From: Tessaracoccus caeni
GTDB taxonomy: Bacteria > Actinomycetota > Actinomycetes > Propionibacteriales > Propionibacteriaceae
Assembly (NCBI RefSeq): GCF_029211185.1
Contig: NZ_JARGDO010000017.1
Location: forward strand, 45,537-109,536
Length of the DNA: 64,000 bases
Reading direction: 5' to 3'
This document shows, in pieces, positions 8,032 to 16,477 of the stretch (positions are counted from its first letter, which is position 1; each line of letters opens with the position of its first letter). The position numbers were made by a program, and so were the translations under genes. Under the pieces are notes generated by a model. That model was given only the letters and a program-made list of their open reading frames with translations. It had not been told where the DNA came from and searched no databases.

Positions 8032-8044
8032 CGTGTACCGGAGT

Positions 8045-8578
8045 CTAGAACGCCAGTCTGAAGAGCGTGCCTGCTCCACCGCTGAAGGTGACGCCCGGGA
8101 ACTGGAAGTCTGTTGTCAGCTCTTCGAAGCCGAGCTGCGCATGGAGGTCGATGGTCGGTCGGTTGAGGGCGCTGGCGAAGTAGTAGACCTCGGACGTGAT
8201 CTCGGCGAGGACCGTCAGACGGTGCTGCGTGAGCGCCGCGCCGACGCCGTGGCGTCGCCACTCGGGAGCGACGACGAGGCCTGTGAGGTACCAACCCTCC
8301 GGCGCTATCGCTCCATCCTTCCCGGGGGAGAGCCAGTTCATGGACGCGTAGCCGGCGAAGTGCTCGTCGACGTGGGCCACGAAGGTCGTGACAGAATCGG
8401 CCGTCGCCCTCTGCGCGAAGACGGGCAGCCAGCGTTCAACGGGATCGCCTTCGCGTGCAGCCGCCAGTGCGGCGCACGCGGTGACAGTTGAGTGAGACAA
8501 CGGGTCAATCCGAGGTGAGACCGTCGTCTGAGCGTCGACCTGAGGCTCGTAGTCGGCGAAGAGCTTGTTGGTGACCAT
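8045..8578 (-). CDS. GNAT family N-acetyltransferase
   Basis: 177-residue acetyltransferase transferring acetyl from acetyl-CoA to an unknown amine. GLVVAPEWRRHGVGAALTQH (about residues 106-125) is the pyrophosphate-binding Q/RxxGxG/A motif; YFASALNRPTIDLHAQLGFEEL follows the expected strand-helix order and ends with the GF motif. ATG at 8578 has AGGAGG 8-10 bases upstream. It lies 19 bp after the EEP gene in the same direction. A fragment of its 3' end recurs at 10507-10527. Confidence 0.82.
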   Translation of the reverse strand: MVTNKLFADYEPQVDAQTTVSPRIDPLSHSTVTACAALAAAREGDPVERWLPVFAQRATADSVTTFVAHVDEHFAGYASMNWLSPGKDGAIAPEGWYLTGLVVAPEWRRHGVGAALTQHRLTVLAEITSEVYYFASALNRPTIDLHAQLGFEELTTDFQFPGVTFSGGAGTLFRLAF

Positions 8579-8597
8579 GCTGCTGAACCTCCTCGTG

Positions 8598-9587
8598 CTA
8601 ACGCGTGAGGACGGAGAAGACGGGGCGGTGGTCGGTTCCTGGGGCGGGGACGTCAAGGGTTCGGGCGTAGGTCGGTGTCCAGTCGGGGGTGGCCAGGACG
8701 TGGTCGATCGTTGCTCCCAGCGGCACGGGAACCGTTGACGGCCAGGTGGGAGCGGAGGTGCCCAAGGAGTGCAGCTGGCATTCGCCGAGCCGACCGTCGG
8801 TGAAGTTGGCCGGGCCGGCGTTGAAGTCACCCAACGCGATCGTGTTGGGCTCGGCGCAATGCTGGGCGATCCAGTCCAGGCCGCGCAGCCACAAGCCAGC
8901 GCCGATGTCGGGGTGCAGCGTCATCCGGGTGGTGTGCACCGCGACGATCTTTGGCGACTCCGACTCGGGATCGACGGGTTCGGCGACGATGCCCGTATAG
9001 GCAGCGGACTCGTCGAATGCCACCAGCCGGTACTCACCGAGGCGTTCCGAGACGAACAACGTGACCGCGATCGCATGGCCATCGACGAGCTGATACCCCG
9101 TCGGATAGCGGCCTCCTGGGAACCGGGCTTCGTCACCGCCGGAATACAGTTCTGCGAACATGACGACGTACGGTTCGGTCTCGGCCATCAGGGCCACCAG
9201 GGTTTCCGCGGGAACATCCTCCTGGTGCACGTTCCAGGCGAGGGACCGCAGCTCTCGGGCGCCCGCGCGAACGGGAACGGAATCAGGGCTGGTCAGGGAG
9301 GGAGTGGCGAGGACGAGGGTGAGCGCGAGGATGCCCGCGACGACGGCCATGGACGCCGTCGAGAGAAGGTTCACGCGAGTGCGCAGCGGGCGGACGGCTG
9401 CCGCTAACAGCAGCAGGATGATGGCTCCGACCAGTCCGAGGAGCGTGCACACCAGCGGAAAGGCCAGCGCGCCGCCGAAGATCCATGCCTGATTGGCCAC
9501 TCCGGCAAAGGTGCCGAGCAGATAGGCGACGGCGAAGGCGAGCAGCGCCGCCACCCCGATGCTGGGCGGCAACTTGAGGACGGTCAT
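8598..9587 (-). CDS. Endonuclease/exonuclease/phosphatase (EEP) family membrane protein 1
   Basis: 329 residues: three hydrophobic N-terminal helices (to about residue 95), then an EEP domain. Active-site words are visible: SLAWNVHQED (Asn), MFAELYSGG (Glu), ALGDFNAGPANF (Asp-x-Asn), IDHVLATPDW and GTDHRPVFSVL (Asp-His). The catalytic domain should face outside; substrate may be nucleic acid or a phosphodiester. A paralogue at 10534-11520 is almost identical over the last 75 residues but diverged before that. Co-directional with a GNAT gene. Confidence 0.82.
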   Translation of the reverse strand: MTVLKLPPSIGVAALLAFAVAYLLGTFAGVANQAWIFGGALAFPLVCTLLGLVGAIILLLLAAAVRPLRTRVNLLSTASMAVVAGILALTLVLATPSLTSPDSVPVRAGARELRSLAWNVHQEDVPAETLVALMAETEPYVVMFAELYSGGDEARFPGGRYPTGYQLVDGHAIAVTLFVSERLGEYRLVAFDESAAYTGIVAEPVDPESESPKIVAVHTTRMTLHPDIGAGLWLRGLDWIAQHCAEPNTIALGDFNAGPANFTDGRLGECQLHSLGTSAPTWPSTVPVPLGATIDHVLATPDWTPTYARTLDVPAPGTDHRPVFSVLTR

Positions 9588-9671
9588 GGGTTGGACCCTA
9601 GCTTGGACTGCTACGCCGGATTGTTCAACGGTGTCGTCAGCCCGTGTCTGTGCTCGTGATCGTGATAATGC

Positions 9672-9712
9672 GGTTGATTCCGTCGCGATAGCGACATTCG
9701 CAACCTCATTGA
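9672..9712. repeat. 41-bp repeat downstream of the hydrolase gene, copy 2
   Basis: Aligns without gaps to 7991-8031 (GGTTGATTCCGTCG.. ATAGCGAC..), with about ten differences. Its end overlaps the last codons of the hydrolase gene. Evidence that the duplicated unit carried its 3' flank. Confidence 0.6.
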
Positions 9713-10482
9713 TGCGGGTCTTGCTGCCGGCTGAAGAAGGAGTCGACGGCGGCGTAGAAGGCGGCGGGCTGGTCTCGTCGGATGCAGTGGCCGGCTCCGG
9801 TGATCTTCACTTGTTCGACGAGCGGATTCCGGTAACGACTCTCATCAGGGCCCATGCCGCCGTCCTCCGGTAGCACCAACAGCGTGGGCACGGTCAGCGC
9901 CTGGAACAGCGACTCCCACTCGGCGTCGCCGAGGAACAGACCTCGTTCGATCATCAGAGGATCGACGCGCGCCTTGGATGCCGCCCACGCGCGAGTCTCG
10001 GCTTCCGACCAGGACGTCTCTCTGAGTATTCGTTCCACCTCAGCCTGTTCCTGAGCAGGGAAGGCGGAGAGGAACTTCTGCTGCTCCGCGACGAACTCGA
10101 GATCAGGCCCGTCGGCGTCGCCTGGCCGAGCGGGATCCTCGAGCACGAGTGCCTTGACCAGTTCGGGAGACTCGATGCCAAGTCTGAGCGCGACGAGTCC
10201 GCCGAGCGAATGACCCATCACCACCGAAGGTTGCCCCGTCCGCGCGACCACGGTGCGAAGATCCTTCACCCAGAGTCGATGGCTGAAGGTGACGTCGTCC
10301 GGTGTGAAACGAGCGGAGAGCCCGTGTCCGCGCTGATCGACGGCATGGATGTCCCATCCCGCACCCCATTCGGCGACGGCGTCCGGCCAGGTGGTGCCGT
10401 CGTCGGTGAGGCCGTGCACGAGCACCAGCGGTGGGGCGCCGTCGCTGCCGAAACGATGAACGTGAACCTCGGTGGTGCTCAT
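9706..10482 (-). CDS. Alpha/beta hydrolase
   Basis: 258-residue serine hydrolase of unknown substrate. LVLVHGLTDDGTTW is the oxyanion-hole strand, DQRGHGLS follows, and VVMGHSLGGLVAL holds the nucleophile Ser in GHSLG (about residue 95). The acid is probably the Asp in LVLPEDGG and the His is in ITGAGHCIRRDQPAAF. No signal peptide, so cytoplasmic. It sits inside the duplicated EEP block: 52 bp after EEP2 and before EEP1. Possible esterase or lactonase; not resolvable. Confidence 0.85.
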   Translation of the reverse strand: MSTTEVHVHRFGSDGAPPLVLVHGLTDDGTTWPDAVAEWGAGWDIHAVDQRGHGLSARFTPDDVTFSHRLWVKDLRTVVARTGQPSVVMGHSLGGLVALRLGIESPELVKALVLEDPARPGDADGPDLEFVAEQQKFLSAFPAQEQAEVERILRETSWSEAETRAWAASKARVDPLMIERGLFLGDAEWESLFQALTVPTLLVLPEDGGMGPDESRYRNPLVEQVKITGAGHCIRRDQPAAFYAAVDSFFSRQQDPHQ

Positions 10483-10506
10483 CGGTCCAACGTAGTGGGC
10501 AGGGCG

Positions 10507-10527
10507 CTAGAACGTCAGTCTGAAGAG
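10507..10527 (-). pseudogene. Residual 3' end of a duplicated GNAT gene
   Basis: CTAGAACGTCAGTCTGAAGAG matches the last 21 bases of the GNAT gene at 8045 with one change, including its stop codon. It follows the second EEP gene, in the same order as the intact EEP1-GNAT pair, so the second GNAT copy was deleted apart from this tail. Confidence 0.6.
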
Positions 10528-10533
10528 GAGACA

Positions 10534-11520
10534 CTATCGGGTCAAGACGGAGAAGACCGGGCGGTGGTCGGTTCCGGAGGCGGGCACATCAAGGGTGCGG
10601 GCGTAGGTCGGTGTCCAGTCGGGGGTGGCCAGGACGTGGTCGATCGTTGCTCCTAGCGGCACGGGAACCGTCGACGGCCAGGTGGGAGCGGAGGTGCCCA
10701 AGGAGTGCAGCTGGCATTCGCCGAGCCGACCGTCGGTGAAGTTGGCCGGGCCGGCGTTGAAGTCACCCAACGCGATGGTGTTCGTCTCAGCGCACTGTCG
10801 GGTGATCCAGGTCAGCGCACGCCGCCAGCCTTGAGCGCCGATCGTCGGATCCAAGGCCATCCGTGTCGCATGAACGGCGACGATTCTCGGTGAGTCCGAC
10901 GTGGGGTCGAGCGGTTCCGCGACCACGCCGGTCCATGCGCCATCCTCGTCGGCGGCTGCGAGACGATACTCGCCGAGTCGGTCGGCCACCAACAGCGTGA
11001 CGCTCGTATAGATCCCATGGAAGAGCTGGTAGCCCTCAGGGTGCCGTCCCCGCGCGAAGGAAGAGGCGCTGCCTCCGGAACGAAGCTCGGCGAAGGCCGC
11101 GACATCCGCATCGGTGCGTGTCATGAGATCCGCCATGGCATCGGCCGGAACCTTGCCTTTGACGTTCCAAGCGAGCGCGCGCACGTCGAAGCCGTCACCG
11201 CGATCCGGGAGGTCGGCGATCTGGGCTGGGGATGGGGTCGTCGCGATGAGAAGGACAGCGGTGAGCCCGAAGGTAACGGCCGCGGATGCCGTGGACACGA
11301 TGTTCGCCCTGGTGCGCCATGTCCTGATGGAGACGGACAGCACGAGCAAGAGAAGGGCCGCGGTGGCGGCGAGGATAAAGCTGACGACGGGGAATGCCAG
11401 TGCGCCGCCGAAGATCCAGGTCCGGTTGGCGACTCCGGTGAAGTAGCCGACAAGATAGATGGCCGCGAGCATCAGCAGGCCGGCGAGGCCGATGCGTGGC
11501 AGCCATCTGAGGGACGTCAT
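10534..11520 (-). CDS. Endonuclease/exonuclease/phosphatase (EEP) family membrane protein 2
   Basis: 328-residue paralogue of the protein at 8598-9587, with N-terminal membrane helices and the same EEP residues (ALAWNVKGK, AFAELRSGG, ALGDFNAGPANF, IDHVLATPDW, SGTDHRPVF). ATG at 11520 chosen because it opens on TSLRWLPRIGLAGLL, the counterpart of the other copy; a longer frame runs antisense through fabG and is spurious. The last 230 bp or so are nearly identical to the paralogue while the first two thirds are diverged, a gene-conversion pattern. Confidence 0.82.
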   Translation of the reverse strand: MTSLRWLPRIGLAGLLMLAAIYLVGYFTGVANRTWIFGGALAFPVVSFILAATAALLLLVLSVSIRTWRTRANIVSTASAAVTFGLTAVLLIATTPSPAQIADLPDRGDGFDVRALAWNVKGKVPADAMADLMTRTDADVAAFAELRSGGSASSFARGRHPEGYQLFHGIYTSVTLLVADRLGEYRLAAADEDGAWTGVVAEPLDPTSDSPRIVAVHATRMALDPTIGAQGWRRALTWITRQCAETNTIALGDFNAGPANFTDGRLGECQLHSLGTSAPTWPSTVPVPLGATIDHVLATPDWTPTYARTLDVPASGTDHRPVFSVLTR

Positions 11521-11700
11521 GGGACCGCACTGTAGCGCTCGAAGGCATCGAATCTGTGGAATATGCAGCGTCCAGTGGGGGTGGGCTTGTTGGCGAGTGT
11601 GCACAGAGATTGCCCCGCTTCGTTGGAGAGATAGCTGTCCGGGACACGGCGCGGAAGGAAGCTGCGCCATCCGGCGCCCAGCCTGCGGTAGGTTGACGGC

Positions 11701-12411
11701 GTGACTGAAGGCAGAGTTGTACTTGTTACCGGCGGTTCCAAGGGCATCGGTCGTGCGATCGCCGAGGCGTTCCGCGATGCCGGGTACCGCGTGGCGGCCA
11801 CCTACCGTTCCGGAGGCGTCCCCGACGGCGTGCTGGGGGTGGTGTGCGACATCACCGACCAAGGCCAGGTGGACGCGGCGTTCGAGGCCGTGGAGAAGGA
11901 GCTTGGCCCCGTCGAGGTGCTGATCGCGAACGCCGGCGTGACCAAGGACACCCTCCTGATGAGGATGTCCGACGACGACTGGAACGCCGTCATCGACACC
12001 AACCTCACCGGCACCTTCCGCGTTGTGCGCCGTGCGTCGCGCCCGATGATGCGTGCACGGTTCGGCCGGATCATCCTGATCTCGTCGGTGGTGGCGCTGC
12101 TGGGCTCGCCCGGCCAGATCAACTACTCGTCCTCGAAGGCCGCCCTGGTGGGCATGGCTCGCAGCCTCACCCGCGAGCTGGGCGTGCGCAACGTCACCTG
12201 CAACGTGGTGGCGCCGGGCTTCATCGAGACCGACATGACCGCCGTGCTCAGCGACGACCTGATCGCCGACTACAAGAAGCGCATCCCCGCCGGCCGCCTC
12301 GGCTCCACCGACGACATCGCCGCCGCCGCGCTCTACCTTTCGTCCGACCAGGCCGGATACGTCTCGGGCGCTGTGCTGCCCGTCGACGGCGGCATGGGCA
12401 TGGGCCACTGA
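11701..12411 (+). CDS. fabG: 3-oxoacyl-[acyl-carrier-protein] reductase
   Basis: NADPH-dependent reductase of the fatty-acid elongation cycle (FabG/MabA). 236 residues. GGSKGIGRAIAEAF is the cofactor glycine motif, IANAG the structural motif, ISSVVALLGSPGQINYSSSK holds catalytic Ser, Tyr and Lys (Tyr near residue 142), and TDMTAVLSD follows. GTG start. fabI follows after 35 bp, reproducing the mycobacterial mabA-inhA order. Confidence 0.92.
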   Translation: MTEGRVVLVTGGSKGIGRAIAEAFRDAGYRVAATYRSGGVPDGVLGVVCDITDQGQVDAAFEAVEKELGPVEVLIANAGVTKDTLLMRMSDDDWNAVIDTNLTGTFRVVRRASRPMMRARFGRIILISSVVALLGSPGQINYSSSKAALVGMARSLTRELGVRNVTCNVVAPGFIETDMTAVLSDDLIADYKKRIPAGRLGSTDDIAAAALYLSSDQAGYVSGAVLPVDGGMGMGH

Positions 12412-12446
12412 CCACTCACGACGAACAACACGAGGAACGAAGACAC

Positions 12447-13220
12447 ATGGGCATTCTCGAAGGCAAGAACATCCTGGTCACCGGCGTGACCATGCGCACC
12501 TCCATCGCCTACGCCGCGGTGGAGATCGCTCAGCAGGAGGGCGCCAACGTGGTGGTCTCCGCCGCCGGACGCGCTGTCGCGCCGGCCACCCGCGCGCTGT
12601 CCAAGTTGGAGAAGGTGCCGCCGATCGTCGAGATCGACGTCACCAACCCGGAGCACCTCGCGGCGTTGCCCGAGATGCTCTCCGAGCACTTCGAGGGCGG
12701 CCTCGACGGCATCGTGCACTCCATCGCCTACGCCAACCCGGAGACGGCGCTGGGCGGGGCCTTCCTGACCACCGACTGGGAGTCGGTCGCCAACGCGCTG
12801 CAGATCTCGGCCTACTCGTTGCAGTCGCTGACGATGGCCGCCAAGCCGGTGCTGAACTCGGGCGCCAGCATCGTCGGACTGACCTTCGATGCGCGCGTCT
12901 CGTGGCCCACCTACGACTGGATGGGCGTGGCGAAGGCGGCGCTGGAGTCGACGTCGCGCTACCTGGCTCGCTACCTCGGGCCCGACAACATCCGCTGCAA
13001 CCTCGTTGCCGCCGGACCCATCGACACCGTCGCGAAGAAAGCCATCCCCGGCGCCTCGTCGTTCAACGACATCTGGGCCGAGCGGGCGCCGCTGTCCTGG
13101 GATCCCAGCGACGCGAAGCCGTCGGCCAAGGCGATCGTCGCGCTGCTGTCCGACTGGTTCCCCGCCACCACCGGCGAGATGGTCCACGTCGACGGCGGCC
13201 TGCACTCCACCGGCGCGTAA
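12447..13220 (+). CDS. fabI: Enoyl-[acyl-carrier-protein] reductase, InhA type
   Basis: NADH-dependent enoyl-ACP reductase finishing each elongation round of type II fatty-acid synthesis. 257 residues. GKNILVTGVTMRTSIAYAAV is the FabI-type cofactor site; GIVHSIAYANPE is typical; YDWMGVAKAALES gives the Tyr-x6-Lys pair of InhA (Tyr158/Lys165 there), and VAAGPIDTVAKKAI the substrate loop. ATG at 12447 with GAGGAACG upstream. Forms a two-gene unit with fabG and would be the triclosan/isoniazid-type target. Confidence 0.92.
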   Translation: MGILEGKNILVTGVTMRTSIAYAAVEIAQQEGANVVVSAAGRAVAPATRALSKLEKVPPIVEIDVTNPEHLAALPEMLSEHFEGGLDGIVHSIAYANPETALGGAFLTTDWESVANALQISAYSLQSLTMAAKPVLNSGASIVGLTFDARVSWPTYDWMGVAKAALESTSRYLARYLGPDNIRCNLVAAGPIDTVAKKAIPGASSFNDIWAERAPLSWDPSDAKPSAKAIVALLSDWFPATTGEMVHVDGGLHSTGA

Positions 13221-13258
13221 CAACTGCGCTCCGGCAAAGGGTGGCTAGGGTTGTGCCC

Positions 13259-14050
13259 ATGGCAGCGGTCGCAGAGTTAGCGGGAGTCTCGATCAGGCGG
13301 GGTACCGCCCTGCTCCTGGACAACGTCGATCTCACCATCAACGAGAACGAGCGCTGGGTGATGATCGGCCCCAACGGGGCCGGCAAGACCACCCTGTTGC
13401 AGCTTCTCGCCGCAGAGATGCACCCCACCACTGGCGTGGTGGGTCTGCTGGGCGAGGTGATCGGTGCGGTCGACGTGTTCGAACTGCGTCCGCGCATCGG
13501 ACTCACGTCGTCGGCGCTGGCCGAGCGGATTCCGCGGGGCGAGAAGGTGCGAGACATCGTGCTTTCTGCGGCCTACGCCATCGTCGGGCGCTGGCGTGAG
13601 GAGTACGACCCCTTCGACATCGCGCGAGCCGACGAACTGCTGCGTCAGCTGAGGATGGAGTCGTTCGCGGACCGCACCTTCGGCACCCTCAGCGAGGGCG
13701 AGCGCAAGCGGGTGCAGATCGCCCGTGCCTTGATGACCGACCCGGAGCTGCTGCTGCTCGATGAGCCGGCCAGCGGTCTCGATCTTGCGGGTCGGGAGTC
13801 GCTGGTGGAGACGCTGTCCGGGATCTTCCTCGACCCCGACTCGCCCGCCTCGCTGCTGGTGACCCATCACGTCGAGGAGATTCCCGCCGGCATCACCCAC
13901 TGCCTGTTGCTGAACAGGGCCAAGGTGGTGGCGGCCGGGCCGATCATCCAGACCCTCACCGACGCCAACCTGAGCGCGTGCTTCGAGATGCCGCTCGCCG
14001 TTGGCCGCCACGAAGACGGCCGGTGGTTCGCCCGCGGTCGTCGGGGCTGA
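13259..14050 (+). CDS. Stand-alone ABC transporter ATPase
   Basis: 263-residue ATPase with Walker A GPNGAGKTT (about residues 38-46), signature LSEGERKRVQIARAL, Walker B LLLLDEPASGLD and switch VTHHVEEIP. The H-loop reading THHVEEIP and the short length resemble ModF/YlmA-type ATPases that have no membrane partner nearby. No permease gene adjoins it. ATG at 13259 preferred, with AGGG upstream; an in-frame GTG lies two codons earlier. Follows fabI after 38 bp and may be read with it. Transported substrate, if any, unknown. Confidence 0.85.
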   Translation: MAAVAELAGVSIRRGTALLLDNVDLTINENERWVMIGPNGAGKTTLLQLLAAEMHPTTGVVGLLGEVIGAVDVFELRPRIGLTSSALAERIPRGEKVRDIVLSAAYAIVGRWREEYDPFDIARADELLRQLRMESFADRTFGTLSEGERKRVQIARALMTDPELLLLDEPASGLDLAGRESLVETLSGIFLDPDSPASLLVTHHVEEIPAGITHCLLLNRAKVVAAGPIIQTLTDANLSACFEMPLAVGRHEDGRWFARGRRG

Positions 14051-14068
14051 TCGCACCGCAGACATGCT

Positions 14069-14090
14069 CTAGGTGGCACCTAGCTATATT
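14069..14090 (+). promoter_or_regulatory. Palindrome and -10 box upstream of the GH3 gene
   Basis: CTAGGTG-G-CACCTAG (14069-14083) is a perfect 15-bp palindrome, immediately followed by TATATT (14085-14090), a good -10 hexamer. Placement suggests a repressor site on the GH3 promoter; the regulator is not identified. Confidence 0.45.
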
Positions 14091-14125
14091 TCCGGCCCGG
14101 CGATCAGGGGTGCCAGGATGGAGCC

Positions 14126-16378
14126 ATGAGCGACGACGCGGCATACCGGAACCCCCAGCTGAGCATCGACGAGCGGATCGCCGACCTGATGCGGCGGATG
14201 ACCGTCGAGGAGAAGGTCGGGCAGATGATGCAGCTCGACGCCCGCGAGAACCTGGAAGAGATCGTGGTGGAGGTCGGCGTCGGGTCGCTCCTGCACACCT
14301 CGCCCGAGCGGCTTCGTCGGGCTCACGACCTGGTGGCGACGACGCGCCTGGGCATCCCGCTGCTGGTGGGGGAGGACTGCATCCACGGTCACTCCTTCTG
14401 GGAGGGTGCAACGATCTTTCCGACGCAGCTCGCCATGGCCGCGTCGTGGGACGCCGACCTGCTGGAGCGCGTCGCCCGCGTGACCGCCATCGAGGCGGCC
14501 GCCACCGGCATCCACTGGACCTTCTCCCCGGTGCTCTGCATCGCGCGCGACCTGCGCTGGGGCCGGGTTGACGAGACGTTCGGCGAGGATCCGCTGCTGA
14601 TCGGCGAGCTGGCTGCTGCGATGGTGCGCGGTTACCAGGGCGATGGGCTGGCCGATCCGACGGCGATCCTCGCCACCGCCAAGCACTTCGCCGGCTACTC
14701 CGAGACCCAGGGCGGGCGCGACGCCAGCGAGGCCGACATCTCGCGCCGCAAGCTGCGCTCCTGGTTCCTGCCGCCTTTCGAGAAGGTGGCGCGCGCGGGG
14801 TGCCGCACGTTCATGCTGGGCTATCAGGCCATCGACGGGGTGCCCGTGACCATCAATTCGTGGCTGCTCGACGAGGTGCTGCGAGGGGAGTGGGGCTACA
14901 CCGGCACCCTGGTGACCGACTGGGACAACGTTGGACGCCTCGCGTGGGAGCAGAAGGTGCAGCCCGACTACACGCACGCGGCCGCGGCGGCCGTGCGCGC
15001 GGGTAACGATCTGGTGATGACGACGCCGGGCTTCTACGAGGGGGCTTTGGCGGCGATCCGCGCCGGGATGCTCGCCGAGAGCGACCTGGACAGGGCTGTC
15101 TCGCGCATCCTCCGGCTGAAGTTCGAGCTGGGCCTGTTCGACGACCCGCGCCGCCCCGACGACGAACGGATCGGCACCGTCATCGCCACGGCCGAGCACA
15201 CAGAGCTCAATCTGGAGGCCGCCCGGCGCTCGCTGGTGCTGCTGAGCAACGACGGTGTCCTCCCGTTGCCCGTCGAGGGCGCGGGTGTGAAGCGGGTGGC
15301 CGTGGTCGGGCCGCTCGCCGACGATGCCCAAACGCAGCTGGGCGACTGGGCCGGTGGATCGGGCCAGGCCGGCTGGCTGGATGGGCAGCCGCGGGAGCAG
15401 ATCGTTACCTTTCTGGACGGGCTGCGCACCCAGGCGCCGGCCGACTGGACCATCACACACGCCGTCGGCGCCGAGATCCTCACCCTCGAGCCAGACCCGC
15501 GCGGCGACACCTTCCACGACGGCCAGCCGCGCCCGCCGGTCGTCGTGCCGTGCGATCCCGACGAACGGCTGATCGCCGAGGCGGTGGCTCAGGCCAATGG
15601 CGCCGACTACGTGGTGGCCGTCGTCGGCGACCGCATCGAGTTGGTGGGCGAAGGTCGCTCGACGGCGACGCTGGAGCTGATCGGTGGCCAGGTCGCGCTG
15701 CTGGACGCCTTGGCCGAGACCGGCACCCCGATGATCGTCGTCCTGATGGCGTCGAAGCCCCTGGTGCTCCCGCCGTCGGCTCTGAACGCTGCCGCCGTGG
15801 TGTGGGTCGGCAACCCGGGTATGCAGGGCGGGCGGGCCATCGCCGAGCTTCTGCTGGGACAGATCGAGCCCACTGGCCGCTTGCCCATCTCGTTCGCTCG
15901 TCACGTCGGCCAGCAGCCGACCTACTACAACCAGCTGCGCGGCCAGCACGGCGACCGCTACGCCGACCTCACCCAGGATCCCGCCTTCCCGTTCGGTCAT
16001 GGCTTGTCGTACACGACGGTGGAGTACGAGGATCTGCGTCTGGAGTCGGATGAGGTGGACGCGGACGGCGTGGTGCGGGCCTCGTTGACGGTGCGGAACT
16101 CGGGCGTGCGCCCGACGCGGGAGACGGTCCAGGTCTACGTGACGGACTGCGTCACGTCCGTCAGCTGGGCGGAGCAGGAGCTCAAGGGCTTCCAACTGGT
16201 CGACCTGCAGCCCGGCGAAGCGAAGCGCGTCGAGATCGAGCTTCCGGTGTCCGACCTCACGATCGTCGACGCGCAGGCTCGTCGCATCGTCGAGCCGGGG
16301 CAGTTCATCCTCCGCGTCGCCCGCTCCAGCCGCGACCCCCATGCCCCCCAGGCGCTCGTCGAGCTGCGTTCCCGCTGA
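14126..16378 (+). CDS. GH3 beta-glycosidase
   Basis: 750-residue retaining beta-glycosidase, probably a beta-glucosidase. Two-domain layout: a TIM barrel (residues about 20-330) with ATAKHFAGYSETQGGRD and the nucleophile Asp in LVTDWDNV, then an alpha/beta sandwich beginning SLVLLSNDGVLPLP; VGEGRSTATLEL carries the likely acid/base Glu. The C-terminus (from about 620) is a fibronectin III-like domain with FGHGLSYTTVEYEDL and the VTDCVTSVSWAEQELKGF run. No signal peptide, so cytoplasmic and acting on imported oligosaccharides. No transporter is adjacent, though CUT1 and family 5 systems lie elsewhere in the window. Confidence 0.9.
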   Translation: MSDDAAYRNPQLSIDERIADLMRRMTVEEKVGQMMQLDARENLEEIVVEVGVGSLLHTSPERLRRAHDLVATTRLGIPLLVGEDCIHGHSFWEGATIFPTQLAMAASWDADLLERVARVTAIEAAATGIHWTFSPVLCIARDLRWGRVDETFGEDPLLIGELAAAMVRGYQGDGLADPTAILATAKHFAGYSETQGGRDASEADISRRKLRSWFLPPFEKVARAGCRTFMLGYQAIDGVPVTINSWLLDEVLRGEWGYTGTLVTDWDNVGRLAWEQKVQPDYTHAAAAAVRAGNDLVMTTPGFYEGALAAIRAGMLAESDLDRAVSRILRLKFELGLFDDPRRPDDERIGTVIATAEHTELNLEAARRSLVLLSNDGVLPLPVEGAGVKRVAVVGPLADDAQTQLGDWAGGSGQAGWLDGQPREQIVTFLDGLRTQAPADWTITHAVGAEILTLEPDPRGDTFHDGQPRPPVVVPCDPDERLIAEAVAQANGADYVVAVVGDRIELVGEGRSTATLELIGGQVALLDALAETGTPMIVVLMASKPLVLPPSALNAAAVVWVGNPGMQGGRAIAELLLGQIEPTGRLPISFARHVGQQPTYYNQLRGQHGDRYADLTQDPAFPFGHGLSYTTVEYEDLRLESDEVDADGVVRASLTVRNSGVRPTRETVQVYVTDCVTSVSWAEQELKGFQLVDLQPGEAKRVEIELPVSDLTIVDAQARRIVEPGQFILRVARSSRDPHAPQALVELRSR

Positions 16379-16379
16379 C

Positions 16380-16425
16380 GCTCTCTGAGGTGCGACCGAG
16401 TTCTGCGAGGGAGCCTCGAAGAGAC
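16380..16425. repeat. Dispersed GC-rich palindrome, partial copy 2
   Basis: GACGCTCTCTGAGGTGCGA and, after a short gap, GAGCCTCGAAGAG match the unit at 49495-49593 with an altered centre. It lies right after the GH3 stop. No gene is seen in 16379-16477. Confidence 0.45.
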
Positions 16426-16477
16426 CCAGAGTGACTTTCTGTGGAGACCGTTATCCGGCTGGGGATCCGACGAGCCC

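Noticed and set aside
6613..11520. Defence island reading of TA pair plus EEP nucleases
   Set aside because: The EEP proteins are membrane-anchored and duplicated; nothing links them to phage defence genes.
11521..12408. Long minus-strand frame ahead of the second EEP gene
   Set aside because: It is the antisense shadow of fabG in high-GC DNA; protein similarity begins only at 11520.
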